Assembly: GCF_023374055.1 (NCBI RefSeq)
Contig: NZ_JAMBEP010000001.1
Location: 2,232,001-2,296,000, forward strand
Source: Luteimonas galliterrae
GTDB taxonomy: Bacteria; Pseudomonadota; Gammaproteobacteria; Xanthomonadales; Xanthomonadaceae
Direction of reading: 5' to 3'
Length of the DNA: 64,000 nucleotides
The notes under the pieces are model-generated. The model worked only from the letters and a program-made list of their open reading frames with translations, searched no databases and was not told the DNA's origin. How positions within the stretch are numbered: position 1 is the first letter of the stretch; each line of letters begins with the position of its first letter. A program made the translations under genes and the position numbers. Of this stretch, positions 1 through 6,733 are shown piece after piece.

Positions 1-942
1 CTCGGTTTCTTCAGCACCTCCAGCGGTAAGGCTAGCGTCGCCTTTGGCAGCTGGTTTGATAGGGATGGCGATGGCAATTCCCCTATTGACATCGATACCG
101 ATCTGGATGGCGTCGACGACGCTTCCAGCGAGTTCACCATTGCCTTTGGCCAATACGCCACCGCCATCGGCTCCGGCGCCAGGGCCGACGGCGACCGCAG
201 CGCCGCCCTCGGCGCGGGAGCCTTCGCTCCGGCCTTCGACAGCGTCGCGCTAGGCAGTTTCTCGATCGCCGATCGCGATAACACCCTCTCGGTCGGCTCG
301 GCCGGCAACGAGCGCCAGATCGCCAATGTCGCAGCCGGCACGCAAGACACCGATGCGGTCAACGTCGCGCAGCTCAACACCGGTCTGCAGAACACCTTGG
401 ATCTGGCCAATGCGTACACGGACATGGTGGTGAACAACATCGGCGTCGATCCCGTCGACCTGGATGCGATCAAGGACTACGCCGATCTGGGCGACCAGCA
501 AACGCTGAACGCAGCCCACGACTATGCAGACGCCGGAGACGCCCAGACCCTGGCCGAGGCCAATGCCCATGCCGATGCCGGCGATACCAAAACGCTGTCG
601 TCGGCCAACAGCTATACCGACAGCAAGATCCAGCAACTGACCGGCTTCGATTCCACCAGCTTCAACGGCCGCCTGGGCGCACTGGAGAACCGCGTCGGCG
701 AACTGGACAAGCGCATCAACCGCGGCAACGCCATGGGTGCGGCGCTCGCCGGCATGAGCGCCAATGCCGTGGCCGGCTCCGGCCCTAACGGCCGCATCGC
801 GATCGGCGTGGGCGCGCAGGGCGGCAAGCGGGCAGCGGCGTTCGGCTATGGCAAGAAGTTCGACCGCGCCTCGTTCACGCTGGGCGGCGCGTTCAGCGGC
901 AGCGAGAAAGCGGTCAACGCCGGCTTCGGCTTCGATCTTTAA
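1..942 (+). CDS. Trimeric autotransporter adhesin (YadA-like), C-terminal part
   Basis: The frame is open from the first base, so the start lies outside the window; 313 residues are visible. They read in the order expected for a trimeric autotransporter: head repeats rich in small residues (FGQYATAIGSGARADG), a neck-like segment (NTLSVGSAGNERQIANVAAG followed by DAVNVAQLN), a stalk of repeated A-x-x-YAD-x-GD-x-x-TL units, and a membrane anchor ending in FGFDL with the terminal hydrophobic residue typical of outer-membrane beta-barrels. Such proteins trimerise on the cell surface and bind hosts or other cells. An Asp-rich DRDGDG insert between head repeats resembles a calcium-binding loop. A strong terminator follows. 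The passenger is missing, so its ligand cannot be inferred. Confidence 0.93.
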   Translation, partial: LGFFSTSSGKASVAFGSWFDRDGDGNSPIDIDTDLDGVDDASSEFTIAFGQYATAIGSGARADGDRSAALGAGAFAPAFDSVALGSFSIADRDNTLSVGSAGNERQIANVAAGTQDTDAVNVAQLNTGLQNTLDLANAYTDMVVNNIGVDPVDLDAIKDYADLGDQQTLNAAHDYADAGDAQTLAEANAHADAGDTKTLSSANSYTDSKIQQLTGFDSTSFNGRLGALENRVGELDKRINRGNAMGAALAGMSANAVAGSGPNGRIAIGVGAQGGKRAAAFGYGKKFDRASFTLGGAFSGSEKAVNAGFGFDL

Positions 943-1042
943 GTTCACCGACCAGAAGTTCGTTTTACGGGTGATGCGGCCGGGAACTGGTCGGCTCGGT
1001 CGCATCGAGCCGCCTGCGTACTCACGCAGGCGGCAGCCCGGG

Positions 1043-1070
1043 GCGGGGCGATTCGTCGCCCCGCTTTTTT
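1043..1070 (+). terminator. Intrinsic terminator after the adhesin gene
   Basis: A perfect 8-bp GC stem (GCGGGGCG / CGCCCCGC) with a 6-nt loop is followed directly by six T residues. It lies about 100 bp downstream of the adhesin stop codon and is correctly oriented to end that transcript. Confidence 0.88.
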
Positions 1071-1080
1071 GTTTGAAGCC

Positions 1081-1243
1081 CCTCTCCCCGCGGGAGAGGG
1101 GTTGGGGTGAGGGTTCGGCGAAGCGACATTGTCGGAACAACGGAGAAAGCCGTCAGCTGACGACGACAGCGGCGATCGGAACTTGCTATCGCTTCGCCGT
1201 ACCCTCATCCGCCCTTCGGGCACCTTCTCCCGATGGGAGAAGG
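1081..1243. repeat. Paired CTCTCCC..GGGAGAG palindromic repeat
   Basis: Two small palindromes (CCTCTCCCCGCGGGAGAGGG and a CCTTCTCCC/GGGAGAAGG pair) flank a central segment and carry related flanks (GTGAGGGTTCGGCGAAGCG and its complement, GCTTCGCCGTACCCTCA). The same family recurs at 3721-3851, 23881-23918, 25725-25756, 61077-61235 and 63310-63362, always between genes. No gene is supported between 943 and 1325. Confidence 0.8.
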
Positions 1244-1325
1244 AAATGCAGCCATGACCGATGACCGATAGCGGCCCGCTTCCCGGCTGCTACCCTTGCC
1301 CGTCTTTCGCCGCCCGACGCTGCCG

Positions 1326-3707
1326 ATGCGCCTTTACGCCCGCTCCGCCCTGCTCGCCGCCTGCTTGCTTGCCGGCGCTGCCGCCGCCCAGCCCGCTACC
1401 CCGTTGACGCTGGACAAGATCATGGCCGACCCCGACTGGATCGGGCCGCCGGTGGAGGACGCGTGGTGGCGCTGGGACAGCCGGCAGGCGCAGTACCAGC
1501 TCAAACGCGATGGCGGCAGCATCCGCGACCTCTACCAGCAAAGCATCGACGGCGGCATCGCCGCGCGCATCGACGGCGCCGCGCGCGCGCAGATGGACGC
1601 GGGCGATCCCGTGTACGACGCGCAACGCGCGCGCATGGCCTACATCCGCAACGACGATGTCTTCGTCCGCGACCTGCGCAGCGGCGCGCTGACCCAGCTG
1701 ACGCGTTCGGAAGCGAAAGAGTCCCGACCGCAGTGGAGCCGCGACGGCGGCCTGGTATGGCGCGTGGACAACGACTGGTACCGGTGGAACGCCCGCGACG
1801 GCGTGGTCCAGGCCGCCGTGCTCAAGGCCGAAGACGATCCGGCCGAGCCGCCCAAGGCCGACGACTTGCGCGACCGGCAACTGCGCCTCATCGCCACGCT
1901 CAAGAACGACCGCGACCGCAGCGACGCCGCACGCAAACAGAACGAGGATTGGCGCCGCGCCGACCCCACCCGCACGCCGCCGCCGGTCTACCTGGGCAAG
2001 GACGTCGAGATCCACGACAGCGCGCTGTCGCCCGACGGCCGCTGGCTGCTGGCGGTGACGCAGGCCAAGGACGGCGACATCGGCCAGGAAGGCAAGATGC
2101 CCAAGTACGTCACCGAATCGGGTTACGAGGAATTCGAGGAAGTGCGCACCCGCGTCGGCCGCAACGCGCCGCTGCCGCACAAGCTCTGGCTGGTGGACAT
2201 GGCCAGCGGCAAGGCCAGCGCGTTGAAGTTCGACGCCCTGCCGGGCATCGCCGACGATCCGCTGAAGGCGTTGCGCGCGGCGGCCAAGCAGGATCCGCTC
2301 AAAGGCAACCGCGACGTGCGCATCGAAAGCGACGGCGAAGGCGGCAGCCCGTCGATCCATTGGAGCGACGACAGCCGCAACGCCGCAGTGCTGGTGCGCG
2401 CCATCGACAACAAGGACCGCTGGATCGCCGCGGTCGACCTGGCCAAGGCGGCGCTGCAGCCGCGCCATCGCCTGCACGACGCGGCCTGGATCAACTGGAC
2501 GTTCAACGATTTCGGCTGGCTGCCGGACGGCCGCACGCTGTGGTACCTGTCCGAGCAGAGCGGCTGGTCGCATCTGTACGTCACCGACGGCGCGCGGACG
2601 AAAGCGCTCACGCAGGGCGAATGGGAAGCGTCGTCGCCGGTGCTGTCCGCGGACGGCAGCGGCTTCTACTTCCTCTGCAACCGTCGGTGGCCCGGCGACT
2701 ACGAAGTGTGCGCGGTCGGCGCCGACGGAAGCGGCTTGCGCGAAGTCACCGCGCTCGACGGCGTGGAGAGCTTCGCGTTGTCGCCCGACGGCGGCAAACT
2801 GCTCGTGCGTCATTCCAGCAGCTACACGCCGCCGCAATTGGCCGTGGTGAACACGGATGGCGACGGCGCGCGCGAACTCACGGACACGCGCAAGCCGGCG
2901 TTCGAGGCGATCGCCGACTGGGTGCAGCCGGAAATCGTGCAGGTGCCGTCCAAGCGCGGCGCCGGCACGGTGTGGGGCAAGTACTACGGCCCCAAGCAGC
3001 CGGAAGCCGGCAAGAAGTATCCGATCGTGATGTTCGTGCACGGCGCCGGTTACCTGCAGAACGTCAGCGCGCGATATCCGAATTATTTCCGCGAACAGAT
3101 GTTCCACAACCTGCTGGTGCAGCGCGGCTATATCGTGCTCGATCTGGACTATCGCGCCAGCCAAGGCTACGGCCGCGAGTGGCGCACCGCCATCTACCGG
3201 CAGATGGGCTATCCCGAGCTCGAGGATTATCTGGACGGCCTGGACTGGATCGTCGCCAACAAGCAGGGCGACCGCGATCGCGCCGGCATCTACGGCGGCA
3301 GCTACGGCGGCTTCATGGCGTTCATGGCGCTGTTCCGCAAGCCCGGCGTATTCAAGGCCGGCGCGGCGCTGCGTCCGGTCAGCGACTGGTCGCAGTACAA
3401 CCACGAATACACCGCCAACATCCTCAACACGCCGCAGATCGACCCCGAGGCGTACAAGAAGTCCTCGCCGATCGAATACGCCGCCGGCCTGCAGGACCAT
3501 CTGCTGATCGCGCACGGCATGATCGACGACAACGTGTTCTTCAAGGATTCGGTGATGCTGTCGCAGAAGCTGATCGAGCTGCGCAAGGACAAGTGGGAGA
3601 TCGCGCCGTATCCGCTGGAGCGTCATGCGTTCAGCCATCCGGATGCGTGGTACGACGAATACCGGCGCATCCTCGAATTGTTTGAGAAAACGCTGAAACA
3701 GCCGTAA
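1326..3707 (+). CDS. Exported S9-family serine peptidase (prolyl oligopeptidase/acylaminoacyl peptidase type)
   Basis: The 793-residue product begins with a signal peptide (MRLYARSALLAACLLAG then AAAAQP), so it is probably periplasmic or secreted. The first roughly 550 residues carry beta-propeller-like repeats (SPDGRWLLAV, SADGSGFYFL, SPDGGKLLVR). The C-terminal alpha/beta hydrolase domain contains the nucleophile motif GGSYGG (Ser about 659), the acid in GMIDDNV (Asp about 734) and the base in LERHAFSH (His about 767), a complete S9 triad. S9 enzymes cleave short peptides, often after proline. The ATG at 1326 is preferred over an upstream TTG at 1296 because it places the signal peptide at the N terminus. 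Subfamily and exact specificity are not settled. Confidence 0.9.
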   Translation: MRLYARSALLAACLLAGAAAAQPATPLTLDKIMADPDWIGPPVEDAWWRWDSRQAQYQLKRDGGSIRDLYQQSIDGGIAARIDGAARAQMDAGDPVYDAQRARMAYIRNDDVFVRDLRSGALTQLTRSEAKESRPQWSRDGGLVWRVDNDWYRWNARDGVVQAAVLKAEDDPAEPPKADDLRDRQLRLIATLKNDRDRSDAARKQNEDWRRADPTRTPPPVYLGKDVEIHDSALSPDGRWLLAVTQAKDGDIGQEGKMPKYVTESGYEEFEEVRTRVGRNAPLPHKLWLVDMASGKASALKFDALPGIADDPLKALRAAAKQDPLKGNRDVRIESDGEGGSPSIHWSDDSRNAAVLVRAIDNKDRWIAAVDLAKAALQPRHRLHDAAWINWTFNDFGWLPDGRTLWYLSEQSGWSHLYVTDGARTKALTQGEWEASSPVLSADGSGFYFLCNRRWPGDYEVCAVGADGSGLREVTALDGVESFALSPDGGKLLVRHSSSYTPPQLAVVNTDGDGARELTDTRKPAFEAIADWVQPEIVQVPSKRGAGTVWGKYYGPKQPEAGKKYPIVMFVHGAGYLQNVSARYPNYFREQMFHNLLVQRGYIVLDLDYRASQGYGREWRTAIYRQMGYPELEDYLDGLDWIVANKQGDRDRAGIYGGSYGGFMAFMALFRKPGVFKAGAALRPVSDWSQYNHEYTANILNTPQIDPEAYKKSSPIEYAAGLQDHLLIAHGMIDDNVFFKDSVMLSQKLIELRKDKWEIAPYPLERHAFSHPDAWYDEYRRILELFEKTLKQP

Positions 3708-3720
3708 CCGACGGCGTTTC

Positions 3721-3851
3721 CCCTCTCCCGCTTGCGGGAGAGGGACAGGCCGAAGGCCAGGGAGAGGGTTCGGCTTTTCGCGCCGGACAGCAGCAAAGGC
3801 AAAAAAGCACGCGTAGCTACGTTCGCATCCCTCTCCCGCAAGCGGGAGAGG
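3721..3851. repeat. Paired CTCTCCCGC..GCGGGAGAG palindromic repeat
   Basis: A CCCTCTCCCGCTTGCGGGAG palindrome at 3721 and a CCCTCTCCCGCAAGCGGGAG palindrome near 3828 flank about 80 bp. The left unit is followed by GGGAGAGGGTTCGG, the same extension as in other copies. It separates the convergent S9 peptidase and cysteine-dioxygenase-like genes. Confidence 0.78.
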
Positions 3852-3864
3852 AAACCGCTGCCGC

Positions 3865-4452
3865 CTACACGCTCACCAGCCGCACCTGCTCGGCCCGGTA
3901 CAACGCCTCTTCGACATGCGTATAGCGCGTCACCCGATCGAGCCGCGTGCCGTAGATATGCAAAGTCACCGCCGTGGCGCGCGCCCCGGCATTGCGGCAC
4001 GAATGCAGATCGTGCGGCGGCAACAGGCCGATCACGCTGCCGGCGGGCAGCGGGCGATGGTCGGCGGGGTGCAGTTCCGTCAGCGCGCCCTGGCGATCGG
4101 CGATGCGATAGTCCAGGACTTCCAGCTGCCCGCGCAGCACGGCTTCCACGCCCCAGGTATCGGCATGGTCGTGCACGCTGCTGCCCTGTCCCGTCGCCCA
4201 GGTGATCGCGACGATCTGGTAACCGAATTGCGGCGACCGATACAGCTCGCGGCGCACGGGCGCATCCGCGTCCGTCGCCAGCAGCCAGGACGGCAATGTC
4301 CCGATGTTGGCCAGCGCGCCTTGCAGCGCCGCGACCAGCGCCGGCACGATCCGTTCCGGGCGGTTCGACGCCATCGCGATGTCGGTGAGTACGATGACGT
4401 CGTCGAGCAGCGGAAACGATTCGCGGCGGACCGCGAGTGCGGGTTGGGTCAT
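3865..4452 (-). CDS. Cysteine dioxygenase type I-like cupin
   Basis: This 195-residue protein has the cupin metal-binding signature H-x-H-x(n)-E in SSVHDHADTWGVEAVLRG, and a later His-rich strand (PPHDLHSCRN), matching the cysteine dioxygenase family. These enzymes are mononuclear iron oxygenases that convert cysteine or related thiols to sulfinates. The ATG at 4452 is chosen because AAGGGG lies 7 nt upstream; an ATG two codons earlier (4458) is too close to that site. It is convergent with the S9 peptidase and apparently monocistronic. The thiol substrate cannot be read from the sequence. Confidence 0.8.
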   Translation of the reverse strand: MTQPALAVRRESFPLLDDVIVLTDIAMASNRPERIVPALVAALQGALANIGTLPSWLLATDADAPVRRELYRSPQFGYQIVAITWATGQGSSVHDHADTWGVEAVLRGQLEVLDYRIADRQGALTELHPADHRPLPAGSVIGLLPPHDLHSCRNAGARATAVTLHIYGTRLDRVTRYTHVEEALYRAEQVRLVSV

Positions 4453-4626
4453 GCGCATTCCCCTTCTGGGCGTTCGACTGGATGCGACTATCGCGGAGAT
4501 CGATGCCGAGCGGGTTAGCGTCGGGTTAAACAACGCGAATGATTTGGAACACTGTGTGCTTCGGCGCGGTTATAAGCGGATAACTTTTTTTGCCGGTTCC
4601 GTTTTCGAACGATTGGCACCCTAACT

Positions 4627-4688
4627 GTAGGTGCGAATTCATTCGCACGCTCTTGATCGAAAAAGCGTGCGAATGAATTCGCACCTAC
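4627..4688. repeat. Perfect 24-bp inverted repeat (GGTGCGAATTCATTCGCACG family)
   Basis: Arms of 24 bp at 4627-4650 and 4665-4688 are exact reverse complements around a 14-nt loop. Each arm itself contains the small palindrome TGCGAATTCATTCGCA. A second copy with TTTATT in place of TTCATT lies at 54504-54567. It sits just upstream of hemF. Confidence 0.88.
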
Positions 4689-4742
4689 GAAAGCCGCGGT
4701 GAAGCGGGCCCGCCCTGCGGTGGGCGGGAACCGGGCGTGGCT

Positions 4743-4748
4743 TACAAT
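4743..4748 (+). promoter_or_regulatory. -10 element for hemF, predicted leaderless
   Basis: TACAAT ends 6 nt before the hemF ATG, which would put the transcription start on or next to the start codon. No convincing -35 box or ribosome binding site is visible. The same geometry recurs at seven other genes in the window. Confidence 0.5.
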
Positions 4749-4754
4749 ACCGGC

Positions 4755-5666
4755 ATGACCGACATCGGCACTGTCCGCAACTACCTCACCGGCCTCCAGG
4801 ACCGCATCTGCACCGCGCTGGAACAGGCCGACGGCCGCGCGCGCTTCGCCGAAGACGCGTGGACGCGCGACGAGGGCGGCGGCGGGCGCACGCGCGTGAT
4901 GCGCGACGGCGCGGTGTTCGAACAGGCCGGGGTCGGCTTTTCCGACGTGTCCGGCGCAACGCTTCCGCCTTCGGCCACCGCAGCCCGCCCGGAGCTTGCC
5001 GGCGCGTCGTGGCGCGCGGTCGGCGTATCGCTGGTGCTGCATCCGCTGAATCCCTACCTGCCGACCACGCACTGCAACGTGCGCCATTTCCAGGCGCGGC
5101 GCGACGGCGAGACGATCGCCTGGTGGTTCGGCGGCGGCTTCGACCTGACGCCCTATTATCCTTTCGACGAGGACGTGCTGCACTGGCACCGCACCGCGCG
5201 CGAACTGTGCGCGCCGTTCGGCGAAGACCGCTACGCCCGGCACAAGCGCTGGTGCGACGAATACTTCTACCTGAAGCACCGCAAGGAAACGCGCGGCGTC
5301 GGCGGCCTTTTCTTCGACGATCTGCATGAAGACTTCGACCGCGACTTCGGCTATCTGCGCGCGGTCGGCGACGGTTTCCTGGACGCCTGGCTGCCGATCG
5401 TCGAGCGCCGCCGCGATACGCCTTATGGCGAACGCGAGCGCGCGTTCCAACTGTACCGGCGCGGGCGCTACGTCGAGTTCAACCTGGTCTGGGACCGCGG
5501 CACGCTGTTCGGCCTGCAGAGCGGCGGCCGCAGCGAATCGATCCTGATGAGCCTGCCGCCGCTGGTGCGCTGGGAATACGGCTACGCGCCCGAACCCGGC
5601 AGCGTCGAAGCGCGGCTGGAAGATTACCTGCGTCCGCGCGATTGGCTGGCGGAGCTAACTCTGTAG
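4755..5666 (+). CDS. hemF: Oxygen-dependent coproporphyrinogen III oxidase
   Basis: HemF decarboxylates two propionates of coproporphyrinogen III with O2 to give protoporphyrinogen IX in haem synthesis. The 303 residues match the family length and show its signatures: [33 protein letters not shown], the [14 protein letters not shown] block, and near the C terminus [14 protein letters not shown] followed by [17 protein letters not shown]. The ATG at 4755 is chosen over an upstream GTG because it gives the normal N terminus and matches the -10 spacing. The TAG stop is the first TAG of a palindromic repeat. Another haem gene, hemB, lies at 48 kb and is not linked to it. Confidence 0.97.
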   Translation: MTDIGTVRNYLTGLQDRICTALEQADGRARFAEDAWTRDEGGGGRTRVMRDGAVFEQAGVGFSDVSGATLPPSATAARPELAGASWRAVGVSLVLHPLNPYLPTTHCNVRHFQARRDGETIAWWFGGGFDLTPYYPFDEDVLHWHRTARELCAPFGEDRYARHKRWCDEYFYLKHRKETRGVGGLFFDDLHEDFDRDFGYLRAVGDGFLDAWLPIVERRRDTPYGERERAFQLYRRGRYVEFNLVWDRGTLFGLQSGGRSESILMSLPPLVRWEYGYAPEPGSVEARLEDYLRPRDWLAELTL

Positions 5667-5824
5667 AACGGAGTTTGCTCCGCTGCTTGAAGCCCTCCCC
5701 TTCAAGGGGAGGGTTGGATGGGGATGGGTTTGACCTTCGTAACAACATCAAACCCATCCCCATCCCGGCCTTCCCCTTGAAGGGGAAGGAGACAACAAGA
5801 GCAGCGGAGCGAGCTCCGCTCTAC
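5663..5824. repeat. Nested inverted repeats between hemF and the DUF421 gene
   Basis: The outer arms (GTAGAACGGAGTTTGCTCCG at 5663 and its near complement ending CCGCTCTAC at 5824) enclose an inner pair built on CCTCCCCTTCAAGGGGAGG with GATGGGGATGGGTTT flanks. Each outer arm starts with GTAG, and these TAGs are the stop codons of hemF on the plus strand and of the DUF421 gene on the minus strand. It may also act as a bidirectional terminator. Confidence 0.85.
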
Positions 5825-6309
5825 AGAGTTTCGCCGCGCTTGCGCTTCATCACGCTGATATGCCCATCGGTTTCCAGCGTGGCCATATAGATCTGCTCCA
5901 CGTCCTGGCAATCCGCCTGGCGCATCGCTTCGTGGAAGTCGGCCTTGCTGACCAGCTCGCGCCGCAGCACGTCGTGGAAGATGTGCCCGTCCTTGGCCAG
6001 CACCGTCGGCGCGCCCTCGATGAGCCGACGCGCCGTCGTGTTGCGCGAGGACAGCCACGCCGCCAGGTAGTTCAGCCCGATCAGGCAGGCGGCCAGGATG
6101 GCCGCGCCGGTCATGGAGTTGTCGCCCCCGTTCAGCCCGTTCTGAACGGCGTTGCCGATCAGGATCAGCAGGACCAGATCGAAGGGCGTGAACTGGCCCA
6201 CCGCCCGCTTGCCGGACAGGCGCACCAGCAGCATCACCATCAGATAGATGGCCACCGCGCGCAGGACGAAGTGCCACCAGGGCGCCGACAGCTGGAACAG
6301 GTCGTTCAT
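5821..6309 (-). CDS. DUF421 (YetF-type) membrane protein
   Basis: The 162-residue protein has about three N-terminal membrane helices (from RAVAIYLMVMLLVRLSGKR through FDLVLLILIGNAVQNGL to ILAACLIGLNYLAAWL) and a cytoplasmic tail with the DUF421 pattern LIEGAPTVLAKDGHI and ADCQDVEQIYMATLETDG. An AAGGAGG ribosome binding site precedes the ATG. Members are widespread membrane proteins without an established biochemical role. Its TAG stop is the terminal TAG of the adjacent inverted repeat. It is convergent with hemF. Confidence 0.85.
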   Translation of the reverse strand: MNDLFQLSAPWWHFVLRAVAIYLMVMLLVRLSGKRAVGQFTPFDLVLLILIGNAVQNGLNGGDNSMTGAAILAACLIGLNYLAAWLSSRNTTARRLIEGAPTVLAKDGHIFHDVLRRELVSKADFHEAMRQADCQDVEQIYMATLETDGHISVMKRKRGETL

Positions 6310-6379
6310 ATCGCCTCCTTCGTTGCCGGCAACTTAGCGGAATGACTGGGAAAGGCCGAATTCCCGGACATCGGGCAAT

Positions 6380-6414
6380 AAAAAGCCCCGCAGGCAGGGG
6401 GGGCCGGCGGGGCT
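6380..6414 (-). terminator. Intrinsic terminator for leftward transcripts (polA side)
   Basis: Read on the minus strand, AGCCCCGC and GCGGGGCT form an 8-bp stem followed by five T residues. It lies about 320 bp downstream of polA and upstream of the DUF421 gene, so it would separate polA transcription from DUF421. The stretch 6310-6733 holds this hairpin and one repeat, but no gene. Confidence 0.75.
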
Positions 6415-6610
6415 CGGGGAACGGGACTTGGGGAGTAGTCGTCGTTCCGGGATCACTCCAGGGGAGGGAGAGATCTGTGGCGGACATTGCGTCCGTCACG
6501 GGGGTATATGACCACTTGCCGGATTGATAGTTCGTGAAGCCCGGGGTTAATAAACCGTTGGGTTCAGCTGCTGTTTACCCACCCAGCAGCCGGCGCAATT
6601 CTTGCTTTTC

Positions 6611-6703
6611 GTAGGAGCGGCTTTTGCCGCGAGCTTTTCGCGCCGGTTCCGGCCATCTAGCCGCAGCGGAGGTAAAAAAGCTCGCGGCTAAAGCCGCTCC
6701 TAC
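6611..6703. repeat. Long inverted repeat, GTAGGAGCGG..GCCGCGAGCTTTT family
   Basis: Two roughly 28-bp arms, beginning GTAGGAGCGGCTTTTGCCGC and ending GCTAAAGCCGCTCCTAC, face each other across about 35 bp. Related doublets occur at 25580-25670, 30216-30291, 36754-36849, 51575-51654 and 57142-57224, with a single arm at 24021-24048. No coding capacity is evident. Confidence 0.88.
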
Positions 6704-6733
6704 GAAGAGCCAAGCCGCGCCATAAGGCGCCGC

